Below, in pieces: positions 1-10,566 of a stretch of 64,000 nt of DNA. The stretch is from positions 620,001-684,000 of the forward strand of contig NZ_JACHWU010000003.1 in NCBI RefSeq assembly GCF_014191605.1. The letters are read 5' to 3'. Within the stretch, counting starts at the first letter, position 1. Each line of letters begins with the position of its first letter. The notes below the pieces were generated by a model. The model made no database searches. It saw only the letters and a program-made list of their open reading frames with translations, and was not told the origin of the DNA. The stretch comes from Prauserella isguenensis. GTDB taxonomy: Bacteria > Actinomycetota > Actinomycetes > Mycobacteriales > Pseudonocardiaceae. The translations under genes were made by a program, and so were the position numbers.

Positions 1-1980
1 GAACTGGTCCCGCAGCAAGGCCGGATCGGGCGGTGTGCCGAACCGCGGCGACGCCGTGAACACGCCGACCCTGCCGCCCGCGTGGGTACGCAGCGTGGCC
101 GTGTGCACCTCGAGCGAGTTGAGCGCGAGCACGCCCGCCGCCGGGGTGAGCAGCTCGGCGCCCGCGGGGGCGGCGAACACGACCGTGGTGACCTCGCCCC
201 GCGGCCGCGACGGCGTGACCGTGACCTGTCCCCTCGTCGCACGGACCGCCTCGGCGACGAGCTCGCGCTGGGTCGCGTCGACGGCCTCCGGTTCGGGGAG
301 CGGCCTTCCTGCCAGCAGCGTGCGGGTACGGCTGACCAGCTCCGCCACGAGGCCGGCCTTCCAGTGGGTCCACACGCCGGGGCCGGTCGCCCGCGAGTCG
401 GCCTTCGCCAGCGCGTGCAGCAGGTCGAGCAGCAACGGGTCACCGTCGATGGTCTTGGCGACGCGTTCGACGGTCTCCGGTTCGCTGATGTCGCGCCGCG
501 TGGCCGTGTCCGGCAGGAGCAGGTGGTGCCGGGCCATGCCGACCACGAGGTTCGTGTCGCGTTCGGACAATCCGATACGGACGGCGACGTGGCCCGCGAT
601 CTCGGCGCCGAGTTCGGAATGGTCGGCCCGGCGCCCCTTGCCGATGTCGTGCAGCAGAGTGCCGAGCAGGAGCAGGTCGGGGCGCGCGACGGTGTCGGTC
701 AGGCCGGCCGCCTCGACGCACGCCTCCACCAGGTGCCGGTCGACCGTCCACGCATGCACGGGTGCCCGCGGCGGCAGGTCGCGGACCGCTCCCCACTCCG
801 GCAGCAACCGTGCCCAAAGGCCGGTGCGATCGAGTGCCTCGACGGCGTCGACGAGTCCGTCGCCCGCGCCGAGCAGTTCGGTCAACGCCCTCCTGGCCGA
901 CTCCGGCCACGGCGCCCGCAGTTCCGGCGCCGCATCGGCGAGCGTGCGCAGCGTGCCGTGCGAGATCGGGTTGCCGGTCCGCGCCGACGCGGCGGCGACC
1001 CGCAACAGCAGTCCGGGGTCCCGTGCGGGGACGGCGTCGCGGGCCAGCGCCACCTCGCCGGAGTGGAGCACCACGCCGTCGTCGAGCGGAGAACGGGACG
1101 GCCGCCTGCCGAACCTGCCCTTCGGCGGGTCGGCGGCACGCAGCGCGACGTCGACGGCGTACGCGACCGTCCTTCCCGCGCCGGAGAGCCTGCGGGCCAA
1201 CGCGAACCGGTCTCCGAGGTCGAGTTCCGACGCGACCACGGCGGCGTCCTCCGCGCTGAGCACGTCCCTGCTGCGGCGGGCCGTGCGCCGCAGGTCGGTC
1301 CGCACGTCCAGCAGCAGTTCCCGCGCGGCGGTCAGTTCCTCGCCCGGCCGGTCGGCCAGCTGTGCGGCGGCGAACGCGTCGAGCACCACCAGGTCCCGCA
1401 GACCGCCGCGGCCGTGTTTCAGGTCCGGTTCGGACGACTGCGCGATCTCGCCGCTGCGCCGCCAACGCTCCCGGGTGTACTCGAACAGTTCGGGAACGCG
1501 TTTCCTCGCCGTGCGCCGCCACTGGTCGCGGGCTGCGCCGACGAGTCGGGACGCCAGGTCGGCGTCACCCGCGATGAGCCTGCCGTCGAGCAGGCCCATG
1601 GCCGTGCGCAGATCCTCCGAGGCGACCTTCAGCGCCTCGGAGGGCGTGCGCACGGAATGGTCGAGACCGATGCGCGCATCCCACAGCGGGTACCAGAGCG
1701 CGTCCGCGATCTCACCGATGTTCGGGTGTCCATTGTGGATAAGAATGAGGTCGAGGTCGGAGAACGGCACGAGTTCCCGACGGCCGAGGCCACCGACGGC
1801 GACCAGCGCCACGCCGTCCGGGAGCACCCCGGAGGCGTCGGCGCCGGCCGCCGCGACGGCCTTGCTCAGCCAGAACTCGTAGAGGTCGACCAGCGCGGCC
1901 CGCAGTGCCGTGGCACCGAGCCTGCCGTGCCGGCCTTCCAGCAGCCTCTCGGCCGCCTCGACAAGTCCCCCTACGACCAC
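1..1980 (-). CDS. glnD: GlnD, PII uridylyl/adenylyltransferase (3' end beyond window)
   Basis: This is a bifunctional nucleotidyltransferase that modifies the PII protein in response to nitrogen status. About 660 codons are present and the C-terminus lies outside the window. The nucleotidyltransferase motif GGLGRREL..SDLD is at about residues 63-77. An HD hydrolase motif (LLHDIGKG) lies near residue 440, and the visible end reads like the start of the ACT domains. I chose the GTG at 1980 because the glnK stop is in the same frame 9 bp upstream and no other start fits. It is the third gene of amtB-glnK-glnD, the conserved actinobacterial order. In Streptomyces and Corynebacterium the enzyme adenylylates GlnK, so that chemistry is likely here; this is family knowledge, not visible in the sequence. 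Confidence 0.95.
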   Translation of the reverse strand, partial: MVVGGLVEAAERLLEGRHGRLGATALRAALVDLYEFWLSKAVAAAGADASGVLPDGVALVAVGGLGRRELVPFSDLDLILIHNGHPNIGEIADALWYPLWDARIGLDHSVRTPSEALKVASEDLRTAMGLLDGRLIAGDADLASRLVGAARDQWRRTARKRVPELFEYTRERWRRSGEIAQSSEPDLKHGRGGLRDLVVLDAFAAAQLADRPGEELTAARELLLDVRTDLRRTARRSRDVLSAEDAAVVASELDLGDRFALARRLSGAGRTVAYAVDVALRAADPPKGRFGRRPSRSPLDDGVVLHSGEVALARDAVPARDPGLLLRVAAASARTGNPISHGTLRTLADAAPELRAPWPESARRALTELLGAGDGLVDAVEALDRTGLWARLLPEWGAVRDLPPRAPVHAWTVDRHLVEACVEAAGLTDTVARPDLLLLGTLLHDIGKGRRADHSELGAEIAGHVAVRIGLSERDTNLVVGMARHHLLLPDTATRRDISEPETVERVAKTIDGDPLLLDLLHALAKADSRATGPGVWTHWKAGLVAELVSRTRTLLAGRPLPEPEAVDATQRELVAEAVRATRGQVTVTPSRPRGEVTTVVFAAPAGAELLTPAAGVLALNSLEVHTATLRTHAGGRVGVFTASPRFGTPPDPALLRDQF

Positions 1981-1989
1981 CGCGTGCGC

Positions 1990-3623
<1,634 letters not shown>

Positions 3624-3730
3624 GCTTCTCCTCCTTAAGAGAGCAGGCAGCCGAACTCGCGATTGCGGGACAGCATCGGGAAACCGTGTTGCGCCGAATG
3701 GCTCGTGGCGTTTCGGGTTCGTGAAGCGAT

Positions 3731-3757
3731 TCGTCGTCGTTGTTACTTCTGCGTTTC
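3731..3757 (-). promoter_or_regulatory. Candidate GlnR-binding site upstream of amtB
   Basis: Read on the minus strand this is GAAAC-n6-GTAAC-n6-GACGA. The alternating GAAAC and GTnAC half-sites with 6-bp spacers resemble the actinobacterial GlnR box; the third element is weaker. amtB-glnK-glnD operons are classical GlnR targets in Streptomyces and Mycobacterium. The match was made by eye and no promoter elements were resolved next to it. Confidence 0.4.
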
Positions 3758-3811
3758 TGCCGACCGGGGCGGATACGTCCGGTTGCGAAACCTCGTGGTC
3801 GAATAGGGCTC

Positions 3812-4678
3812 GTGACGACTCCGAACCGGCCGCCGCGTTCGCTGCCGCCCGCGGTCGTGAACGCGCTGCGCTGCTCCGTGTGCGCGGAGCCGTTGCACCC
3901 GGAAGGACGGTCGCTGCGCTGCGTGCGGCGGCATTCGTTCGACCTCGCGAAGCAGGGCTACGTGAACCTCCTCCGCGCCGGGGTCGATGCGGGCACCGCC
4001 GACACCGGCGAGATGGTCGCGGCCCGCGCGGACTTCCTGGCGACGGGCCGGTACGACCCGCTCGTGAAACTGCTCGCACGCGTGACGGCCGCGACCGGTG
4101 ATCCGGAGCTCGTCGTCGACGCCGGCGCGGGCACGGGCCACTACCTCGCGGGAGTGCTGGACCGGGTGGAGTCCGCGTGGGGCCTGGCGCTCGACGTGTC
4201 GGCCCCCGCCCTGCGGCGCGCGGCGAAGGCGCATCCGCGGATCGGCGCCGTGGTGTGGAATCTGTGGGAGTCGTGGCCGGTGGCCGACGGTGTCGCCGAC
4301 GTCGTGCTCGACGTCTTCGCACCGCGCAACGCCGCGGAGTTCCACCGCGTGTTGCGGCCCGGCGGGCTGCTCGCTGTCGCAACGCCCGGGGCGGGCCATC
4401 TGCACGAGCTCGTCACCGAGCTGGGCCTGCTCGACATCGCGGGCGACAAGGCCGACCGGGTCGCCGAGTCACTGGCAGGGCATTTCGAACCCGCCGGGGT
4501 GGAGAGGACCCGCCAGACCGCCGAGCTCGACGCCGACGAGGTGCGCAAACTCGTGCTCATGGGACCGAACGCCCACCATCTCCACCGCGACGGGCTCGGC
4601 GAGAGACTCGACGCGCTGACCGGTGGCGTGACGGTCACGATCGAGTTCGACGTCTCGGTGCTGCGCAGAAGGGGATGA
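3812..4678 (+). CDS. 23S rRNA (guanine-N1)-methyltransferase, RlmA/TlrB-like
   Basis: This is a 288-residue SAM-dependent methyltransferase of the RlmA family, which methylates G745 or G748 of 23S rRNA. An N-terminal zinc site is formed by C21, C24, C37 and H41, followed by the family stretch SFDLAKQGYVNLL. The SAM motif VVDAGAGTGHY is at about residue 98. The GTG at 3812 is chosen because homology begins just after it; the frame is open upstream to 3740. In Gram-positives the paralogue targeting G748 (TlrB) contributes to tylosin resistance, but I cannot separate the two specificities from sequence alone. It is divergent from amtB. Confidence 0.85.
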   Translation: MTTPNRPPRSLPPAVVNALRCSVCAEPLHPEGRSLRCVRRHSFDLAKQGYVNLLRAGVDAGTADTGEMVAARADFLATGRYDPLVKLLARVTAATGDPELVVDAGAGTGHYLAGVLDRVESAWGLALDVSAPALRRAAKAHPRIGAVVWNLWESWPVADGVADVVLDVFAPRNAAEFHRVLRPGGLLAVATPGAGHLHELVTELGLLDIAGDKADRVAESLAGHFEPAGVERTRQTAELDADEVRKLVLMGPNAHHLHRDGLGERLDALTGGVTVTIEFDVSVLRRRG

Positions 4679-4736
4679 GACAGGACAGGACGAGGCCCAC
4701 CCGTACGGTCGGGTACCGAGACGACGGGCTTGTGAC

Positions 4737-5393
4737 GTGGAGGCGAACGTGACCGAGCTGGCAGCGAGCGTGCTGGCCGACCGCACCTGGCTACGGGAGG
4801 ACCTGCGGCGCGCGGCGGGACTCTACGGAGAGGCGGGCGACCGGGTGCTGGGGACGATCCGGTGGTATTCGGCGTCGTCGATGCTCGTGGCGCCCGCGCT
4901 GGAATCACTGGTTCACACCGGCACGGCGACGGATCCGGCACTGGAGGCGGTGATGTTGGACGTTCACCACGACGGCCGGATTCTCGACGCGCGATCGGTG
5001 CGCCCCTTCGACGGCGACGTCCCACAGTTGGCACAGGCGTTCTCCGGCGCGCTGGGGGCCGCGGTCGAGGCGATCGCCGATGTCAGCGGAGCGACACCGC
5101 GATCGCTCTGGGCGATCGCGGCCGACTCGATCGGCAACCGCCTGTTGTGGGCCGGTGCGAGGCTCGGGGCCGCCGAGGACGCGATGCGGCTCGCCGGCGA
5201 GCTCGGTGACGGCATCGCAGCGACGGGCGCTCCCCTGCCCCGGCCGTTGTTCACCGAGGCGGGCGGCACCCCCGTGGTGCGGCGGACGTCCTGCTGCCTG
5301 ATCTACGAGATCCCCGGCGGCCAGAAGTGCGCCAGCTGTCCGAAGCAGACACCCGAGGAGCGGACCCGGCGACTGCGGTCCCTGCTCGGCTGA
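4737..5393 (+). CDS. FhuF-like (2Fe-2S) ferric-siderophore reductase family protein
   Basis: This 218-residue protein ends in the FhuF C-terminal iron-sulfur signature: adjacent cysteines at about 186-187 (TSCCLIYEIPGG) followed by CASC at about 198-201. FhuF proteins reduce ferric iron bound to hydroxamate siderophores in the cytoplasm. The N-terminal two thirds are alanine-rich and weakly conserved, as usual for the family. There is no siderophore transporter or synthesis gene beside it, so the substrate is unknown. Either GTG 4737 or GTG 4749 could be the start. Confidence 0.8.
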   Translation: MEANVTELAASVLADRTWLREDLRRAAGLYGEAGDRVLGTIRWYSASSMLVAPALESLVHTGTATDPALEAVMLDVHHDGRILDARSVRPFDGDVPQLAQAFSGALGAAVEAIADVSGATPRSLWAIAADSIGNRLLWAGARLGAAEDAMRLAGELGDGIAATGAPLPRPLFTEAGGTPVVRRTSCCLIYEIPGGQKCASCPKQTPEERTRRLRSLLG

Positions 5394-5443
5394 CCGCTTC
5401 CGGGGCTCGACTCGAGGGCCGAGGCGAGACAACCCGGAACCGG

Positions 5444-6454
5444 TCAGGACGCCACGTCGAACCGCTCGGCGAGTGCCGCACGCCCCGCGCTCGTCAGCGA
5501 GCCGAAGAGCCGCAACCTGGCCAGGCCGCCGTCCGGGTAGATGTCGAGACGCAGCCGGTTCGCGGGGTGGGCGCCGGTGATGGGGAACCGGTGCCGCGTG
5601 TCGGGCTGCAGCCGGGTCCTCGGGAGCAGTTCGAACCAGGTCTCGCCGTCGGTCGAACCACTCAGCGACGCCCAGCCGGGCGCGTTGCCGCGCAGGTTGC
5701 TGGTGTCGAGTTCGGCGAACCGCGGCACGCCCTCGGCCGCCAGGTCCAGGATCATCCAGTCGTTGCCGTCGTCCCTGCGGCGCGCTGTCTCCCAGCCTTC
5801 CGCCTGATGGGCGGCCAGCCCCGGGGCGAGGACGTTGTTCGGCGAGGAGTAGAACATGTCGCTGCACGCGGTGACGACGGCGCCGTTCTCCAGCGCGGCG
5901 AGGTCGACGGCTTCCGGGTCGACGAGCGCCGGATCGGGCACGACCGTGCCGTGCACGCGCAACCGCGCGATGCCCCCGTCGGGGTGCATCGTCAGCCGTA
6001 CGTGCGTGTACCGGCGCGCCGCCATCGCAGGGCTCATCGGGTAGAAGTTCTCCGTGTGCCCCTCCGCGGGCGCGCGGTCGACGAGCACGTCCCAGTCGGC
6101 GGCCGCCACCTCGTCGGCGTCGGGGTAGCCGGGTAGCGCGCACGCCTCCACCGAGACGTGCGGCGGGTAGTTTCCCTTGAAGAACGCCGTGTCGACGACG
6201 ACGCCCGTGACGGTGCCCGGTGCGCCGAGTCGCACGACGGCCCGGTCGTCGCCGGGGCCGCGGTGTCTGCGCGTCTCCCATCCGTCGTAGACCTGCCCCT
6301 TGGGGCCGAACGTCTCCGGCTGGTGCCGCGGCGGCCACGGGTTGACGAGGTTCTCCTTCTCGGCGAACAGCTCGTCGCTCGCCCACATGACCGTGCCGCC
6401 GAACCGGCGGGAGGCCAGGTCGGCCAGTGTTGTCCACTCCGGACGGTCGGTCAT
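5444..6454 (-). CDS. alc: Allantoicase
   Basis: This 336-residue enzyme hydrolyses allantoate to ureidoglycolate and urea. It shows the two tandem allantoicase jelly-roll repeats: each half contains a G(N)-A-P-x-x-V/A-S stretch, an F..LLPRT or F.GNYPP segment and an RLRVHG or RLRLFG ending. The start ATG overlaps the allB stop as ATGA, so it is translated with allB. Together with allB it completes urate breakdown begun by the uraD-uraH-uox operon 4 kb away. Confidence 0.95.
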   Translation of the reverse strand: MTDRPEWTTLADLASRRFGGTVMWASDELFAEKENLVNPWPPRHQPETFGPKGQVYDGWETRRHRGPGDDRAVVRLGAPGTVTGVVVDTAFFKGNYPPHVSVEACALPGYPDADEVAAADWDVLVDRAPAEGHTENFYPMSPAMAARRYTHVRLTMHPDGGIARLRVHGTVVPDPALVDPEAVDLAALENGAVVTACSDMFYSSPNNVLAPGLAAHQAEGWETARRRDDGNDWMILDLAAEGVPRFAELDTSNLRGNAPGWASLSGSTDGETWFELLPRTRLQPDTRHRFPITGAHPANRLRLDIYPDGGLARLRLFGSLTSAGRAALAERFDVAS

Positions 6455-7785
6455 GTGTCCTCCCTGGTCAGAAACTCTCCGAACGGCTCGGATCCGGGTT
6501 CGAAGTCGAGCTCGCGGCCGCGCAACCAGCTCGCGCGCACGACCCCCGCGAGCGCCCGGTCGTGGTAGGCGCTCACCGGGTTGCGGTGGTGCAGACTCGT
6601 GCGGTCGACGACGAACGCGTCGTCGGGGGCGAACACCGCGAAGTCCGCGTCGCAGCCGACGGCGATACGCCCCTTCCGCGATAGGCCGACCTGTTCGGCG
6701 GGGTTCCGGGCCATCCACCGCACGACGTCGTCGAGCGTGAACCCGCGTGCGCGGGCGCCCGTCCACACCGCGGGCAGGCCGACCTGCAGCCCGGCGATGC
6801 CGCCCCAGGCGTCGCCGAAATCCCCGGTGTCGAGCCGTTTCAGGTCGGGCGTGCACGGCGAATGGTCGGTCACGACGCAGTCGATCACGCCGTCGCCCAG
6901 CGCGCACCACAGCCGTTCCCGGTTGCCTGCCTCGCGGATGGGCGGGCAGCACTTGAACTCGGTGGCGCCGTCGCGGATCTCCTCGGCCACGAAGCTCAGG
7001 TAGTGCGGGCAGGTCTCGGCGGTGACGCGCACGCCGTCGGCGCGTGCCTGTGCGAGCAACGGCACCGCGTCCCCCGAGGCCAGGTGCAGGATGTGCACGC
7101 GCGCGCCCGTGCGGCGGGCGAGGTCGAGAACGCGGGCGATCGCCGTGTTCTCCGCGTCGCGGGGGCGGGAGCCGAGGAAGTCGGCGTACGCCCGGCCGTG
7201 GGCCGCGGGCGCGGCGTCGATCGTGTCGGCGTCCTCGGCGTGCACGATCAACAGCCCGTCGAAGTCGGCCAGTTCGCGCATCGCGTCCTCGAGCCCGGCC
7301 TCGTCGAGCGGGGCGAACTCGTCCACGCCCGAGTGCAGCAGGAAGCACTTGAACCCGAACACGCCCGCCTCGTGCAGTGGCCGCAGTTCGCCGCGGTTGC
7401 CCGGGACCGCGCCACCCCAGAACCCGACGTCGACGGCGATGCGCCCCGCGGCCGCGCGGCGTTTGACGTCGAGCGATGCGACGTCGACCGTCGGCGGCAG
7501 GCTGTTGAGCGGCATGTCGACGAGCGTGGTGACGCCGCCCGCGGCCGCTGCGCGCGTGGCGGTGTCGAAGCCCTCCCAGTCGCTGCGGCCGGGATCGTTG
7601 ACGTGGACGTGCGTGTCGACCAGGCCGGGCAGCAGCACCTCGTCGTCGCGCAGCTCCACCACGCGGTCGCCGGTGAGCGCGCCGTAGTCCTCGACCGCGG
7701 CGATGCGCCCTCCGGACACACCGACGCTGCAGGACCGCTCACCGTCGGGCATCACCGCACGCGGCGCGCGGAACACCAGGTCCAT
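6451..7785 (-). CDS. allB: Allantoinase
   Basis: This is a 444-residue cyclic amidohydrolase converting allantoin to allantoate. Metal ligands are visible in [10 protein letters not shown], the carboxylated lysine in [11 protein letters not shown], later histidines in HAED and HILHLAS, and the aspartate in VVTDHSPC. The ATG at 7785 follows GAGGAGGTG at ideal spacing; upstream in-frame starts are ignored. It is the first gene of allB-alc and is divergent from the XRE-cupin regulator, which probably controls it. Confidence 0.96.
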   Translation of the reverse strand: MDLVFRAPRAVMPDGERSCSVGVSGGRIAAVEDYGALTGDRVVELRDDEVLLPGLVDTHVHVNDPGRSDWEGFDTATRAAAAGGVTTLVDMPLNSLPPTVDVASLDVKRRAAAGRIAVDVGFWGGAVPGNRGELRPLHEAGVFGFKCFLLHSGVDEFAPLDEAGLEDAMRELADFDGLLIVHAEDADTIDAAPAAHGRAYADFLGSRPRDAENTAIARVLDLARRTGARVHILHLASGDAVPLLAQARADGVRVTAETCPHYLSFVAEEIRDGATEFKCCPPIREAGNRERLWCALGDGVIDCVVTDHSPCTPDLKRLDTGDFGDAWGGIAGLQVGLPAVWTGARARGFTLDDVVRWMARNPAEQVGLSRKGRIAVGCDADFAVFAPDDAFVVDRTSLHHRNPVSAYHDRALAGVVRASWLRGRELDFEPGSEPFGEFLTREDT

Positions 7786-7827
7786 ACCCGCACCTCCTCG
7801 CCGTACGCTCCCTCGCAGCCAAGCACA

Positions 7828-7871
7828 TGTGAAGTCATGGGTAAACACCCGCATGAAGTGTTTCCTTCACA
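7828..7871. promoter_or_regulatory. Candidate operator in the allB / regulator divergent promoter
   Basis: The 145-bp gap between allB and the regulator contains the palindrome TGAAG-TGTTTC-CTTCA (7854-7869). A second TGTGAAG (7828-7834) is inverted relative to CTTCACA (7865-7871). Position between two divergent genes, one encoding an XRE-type regulator, suggests an operator. The call rests on symmetry only. Confidence 0.45.
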
Positions 7872-7930
7872 CCATGAACACGACCATGACCACGACCACG
7901 GCCCGCGCTCGACCCGCTAGATTCGACCTC

Positions 7931-8605
7931 GTGGCCACCGCCGACAACGCTCACTCCGCCGACGCCGAGCAGCCGGGCGACGCCGCACAGCTGGGCGCAC
8001 GCATCCGGTCGCTGCGCACCGCGCGCGCCGTGTCGCTGCGCGGACTGGCCGCCGACCTCGGGATCAGCCCGAGCGCGCTGTCACAGATCGAACGCGGCAG
8101 GATGCGTCCGTCGGTGACGCGGCTGCTGCAGATCATGTCGACGCTGAACGCCCCACTGTCCGCGGCGTTCGGAGAGCCGACCGGTGATGCGGTGTCGGGC
8201 GGGGCGGTGTCGGGCGGGGCGGCGGTTCTTGATGCGGACTCACCGGACGAGCACGCGGCGACCCGCGGCGACGCCGTCGTCGTCACCCGCGCCGGCGACG
8301 CCGCCGTGCTCTCACTGGGCGACGGCGTGACCTACCGGAGCCTCACACCCGTGCCGCTGGCGGAGGCGGAGGTGTACGAAACGGTGTACCCGCCCGGATC
8401 GACGTCGAGCCAGGACGCCGAGTACCTGCGCCACACCGGCCACGAGATGGGCACCGTGACGGCGGGCAGGCTGAGCGTCGACGTCGACGGCGTCCGGCAC
8501 GACCTCGGCCCGGGCGACAGCATCCGCTTCCCGTCCGCGACGCCGCACCGCATCCGCAACGACGGCGAGCACACCGCCACGGCGGTGTGGATCAACGTGC
8601 GCTGA
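7931..8605 (+). CDS. XRE-family regulator with C-terminal cupin domain
   Basis: This 224-residue protein has an N-terminal helix-turn-helix (about residues 22-76; the recognition region reads LGISPSALSQIERGRMRPS). Its C-terminal cupin fold (about 140-220) ends in GHEMGTVTAGRL...GPGDSIRFPSATPHR. Cupin-XRE regulators usually bind a small-molecule effector. Divergence from allB-alc suggests it controls allantoin use and senses a purine-pathway metabolite; that is inference. I take the GTG at 7931, which follows a TAGATT-like -10 at leaderless spacing. An upstream ATG at 7853 would overlap the candidate operator. Confidence 0.8.
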   Translation: MATADNAHSADAEQPGDAAQLGARIRSLRTARAVSLRGLAADLGISPSALSQIERGRMRPSVTRLLQIMSTLNAPLSAAFGEPTGDAVSGGAVSGGAAVLDADSPDEHAATRGDAVVVTRAGDAAVLSLGDGVTYRSLTPVPLAEAEVYETVYPPGSTSSQDAEYLRHTGHEMGTVTAGRLSVDVDGVRHDLGPGDSIRFPSATPHRIRNDGEHTATAVWINVR

Positions 8606-8627
8606 CCACGCGTACCGCCTGCGCCGT

Positions 8628-9449
8628 TCAGCGGATCCCGCGGCGCTCCCGCGGCAGCCAGTCGAGCGAACCGAGTGTGTCGGTGGACGGCAGGTACTCC
8701 AGTCCGACGAAGCCGTCGTAGCCCGCGGCTTCGAGTGCAGCGAGGTGCCGGTCCAGATCGGTGGTACCGCTGCCCGGTTCGCGGCGGCCGGGCGCGTCGG
8801 CCAACTGGACGTGCCCGGTGCGTCCGGCCTGCTCGGCCACCGTGTCGATGTCGCCCACGACGGCGCGGTGGTACAGGTCCGTGAGCAGCGTGAGTTCGGG
8901 CCTGCCGACCCGGTCGAGGACGGCGAGGGCGTCGGCGGTCGTGGTCAACGGGTACGCCGGGCGGCCGGACAGCGCCTCCAGCACGAGCTTCCCGTCGAAC
9001 TCGCCGACGCGGCGGGCGAGCGTGTCCAGGGTGGCGGCGGCGACCTCGTCCTGTTCCTCCGGATCCACGCCGTCGAGGCGGTTGCCGTACAGCGCGTTGA
9101 ACCGCCGCGTGCCGAGCCTGTCCGCGATGTCGAGCGCCACCTCCACGCTCTCGGCCAGTTCCTCCTGCCGGCCGGGCCACGACACGAGCCCGCTGTCGCC
9201 CGCCGCCATGTCGCCTGCGAAGAAGTTGAGGCTGACGAGCCGGACCCCGGCGTCGGTGATCGCGGAGACGAACGCGTCGACCGCGGCGTCCGACGGCACC
9301 GCCACGGCGTCGAACGGCCACCAGCACTCCACGGCGTCGAAACCGGCCTCGCGCGCCACTCGGGGGCGTTCGAGCAGGGGACGCTCCGTGAACAACGTCG
9401 ACAGATGGGCGTCGAAGGACAGGCCGTGCAGCGTGGGGTCGGGGGTCAT
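8628..9449 (-). CDS. hyi: Hydroxypyruvate isomerase family protein
   Basis: This 273-residue TIM-barrel protein of the AP endonuclease 2/xylose isomerase superfamily interconverts hydroxypyruvate and tartronate semialdehyde. Family stretches are GFDAVECWWPFD near the N-terminus, LVLEALSG, LLTDLYHR and HVQLADAPGRREPGSG, ending in GFVGLEYLP. In purine catabolism it processes glyoxylate-derived tartronate semialdehyde, which fits its place between the allantoin and urate genes. Glyoxylate carboligase is not in the window. Confidence 0.9.
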   Translation of the reverse strand: MTPDPTLHGLSFDAHLSTLFTERPLLERPRVAREAGFDAVECWWPFDAVAVPSDAAVDAFVSAITDAGVRLVSLNFFAGDMAAGDSGLVSWPGRQEELAESVEVALDIADRLGTRRFNALYGNRLDGVDPEEQDEVAAATLDTLARRVGEFDGKLVLEALSGRPAYPLTTTADALAVLDRVGRPELTLLTDLYHRAVVGDIDTVAEQAGRTGHVQLADAPGRREPGSGTTDLDRHLAALEAAGYDGFVGLEYLPSTDTLGSLDWLPRERRGIR

Positions 9450-9497
9450 GCGCCCATTCTGGCCCGCCCCGGCCGCGGCCACGTAACCTTCCCCCTC

Positions 9498-9971
9498 GTG
9501 GGACAGCTGGAGGCCGAGTTCACGAGCGAACCCTTCCACGGGGAGGGACCGCCGCCCGCGCACGCCGTCCGGGCACGTACCGCGGCCGAGGACGCCGGGC
9601 TGACCACCGAGTTCGGCCCGCTCGGCACGTCGGTCAGCGGCGAGGAGGACGCACTGCTCGACGCGCTGCCCGCCATCGCACGCGCGGCACTCGACGGCGG
9701 CGCCACCCGCCTCACCCTGCGGGTGCAACGGCCCGGCGCCGCGGTCGAAACCGGCGGCGGGGACCCCGGCAGCGTCCTCGACGGAATGGTGCGCCAGGTG
9801 GAGGCCGAACTCGGCACACGACTGTCCGAGCTGGACAGAGCCGGGAAACAGCGGGCGGTGCGACTCCTCGACGAACGGGGCGCGTTCCAGCTGCGCCGTT
9901 CCGTGGCCGCGGTCGCCGAGCAGCTCGGCGTCACCCGCTTCACGGTGTACAACTACCTCAACCGCGGCTGA
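9498..9971 (+). CDS. MTH1187/YkoF-like sensor domain fused to YheO-type HTH
   Basis: This 157-residue protein has two parts. The N-terminal half (GLTTEFGPLGTSVSGEEDA... GATRLTL) resembles the thiamine-binding MTH1187/YkoF fold. The C-terminal end (LDERGAFQLRRSVAAVAEQL.. TRFTVYNYLNR) matches the HTH_22 domain of YheO/DadR regulators. It is divergent from hyi with a 48-bp gap, so it likely regulates hyi or the neighbouring urate operon in response to a small ligand. Domain assignments are by eye; the GTG start is the only good one after the gap. Confidence 0.65.
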   Translation: MGQLEAEFTSEPFHGEGPPPAHAVRARTAAEDAGLTTEFGPLGTSVSGEEDALLDALPAIARAALDGGATRLTLRVQRPGAAVETGGGDPGSVLDGMVRQVEAELGTRLSELDRAGKQRAVRLLDERGAFQLRRSVAAVAEQLGVTRFTVYNYLNRG

Positions 9972-10045
9972 TCGACCCGCACCACGGCCGATATCGGGTC
10001 CCGCTCCCCGGCGCGCGATGCACTCTCGCCGAGTACACCCTGATT

Positions 10046-10085
10046 TCAACAAAATGTTGACGCACTGATGGGGCTCGCTTACTTT
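10046..10085 (+). promoter_or_regulatory. uraD promoter with overlapping palindromic operator
   Basis: The perfect palindrome TCAACA-AAA-TGTTGA (10046-10060) overlaps a clear -35 TTGACG (10057-10062). A 17-bp spacer then leads to -10 TACTTT (10080-10085). The predicted transcript start (about 10092) coincides with the uraD ATG at 10093, giving a leaderless mRNA. A repressor on the palindrome would block the -35. Which regulator binds is unknown; the two candidates encoded nearby start at 7931 and 9498. Confidence 0.75.
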
Positions 10086-10092
10086 GCAACGG

Positions 10093-10566
10093 ATGAGCCA
10101 CATTCGGCTGGCCGAATTCAACTCGGCCGATCCGGACCGCATCCGACCACTGCTGACCGAGTGCCTCGACGTCCCCCGGTGGGCCGATCACGTGCTCACG
10201 GGCCGCCCGTACGCCGACCTCGACACGCTGCTCGCCCACGCCCCCATCACCCTCGAACCGGCGGAGATCCACACCGCGATGGCGGCCCATCCCCGTATCG
10301 GTGAAAAACCGGCCACCGGGACGTCACGCTCCGAGCAGTCCGGTGTGGACGACGAGGACGCGAAGAAGTTCCGCGCCGCCAACGTCGAGTACGAGGAGCG
10401 TTTCGGCCACGTGTTCCTGGTGTGCGCAAGCGGCCGCAGCGGCGCTGAGCTCCTCGAGAACCTCCGCGGCCGGCTCGGCAACGACCCCGACACCGAATTG
10501 CGCATCGCCGGCGAGGAACTGGTCAAGATCGCGCTGCTGCGCCTGGAGAAAGCGGTGACCGCATGA
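10093..10566 (+). CDS. uraD: OHCU decarboxylase
   Basis: This 157-residue enzyme decarboxylates 2-oxo-4-hydroxy-4-carboxy-5-ureidoimidazoline to S-allantoin, the third step of urate oxidation. Family motifs are HPRIGEK, SRSEQSGV and the C-terminal FGHVFLVCASGRS...IAGEEL.KIALLRL. The ATG at 10093 sits at the predicted transcript start; a TTG at 10084 would lie inside the -10. Its stop overlaps the uraH start as ATGA. Confidence 0.95.
   Translation: MSHIRLAEFNSADPDRIRPLLTECLDVPRWADHVLTGRPYADLDTLLAHAPITLEPAEIHTAMAAHPRIGEKPATGTSRSEQSGVDDEDAKKFRAANVEYEERFGHVFLVCASGRSGAELLENLRGRLGNDPDTELRIAGEELVKIALLRLEKAVTA

Noticed and set aside
3624-4382. N-terminal extension of amtB
   Set aside because: The frame is open by chance; a GTG with AAGGAGG at 3623 gives the family-standard N-terminus.
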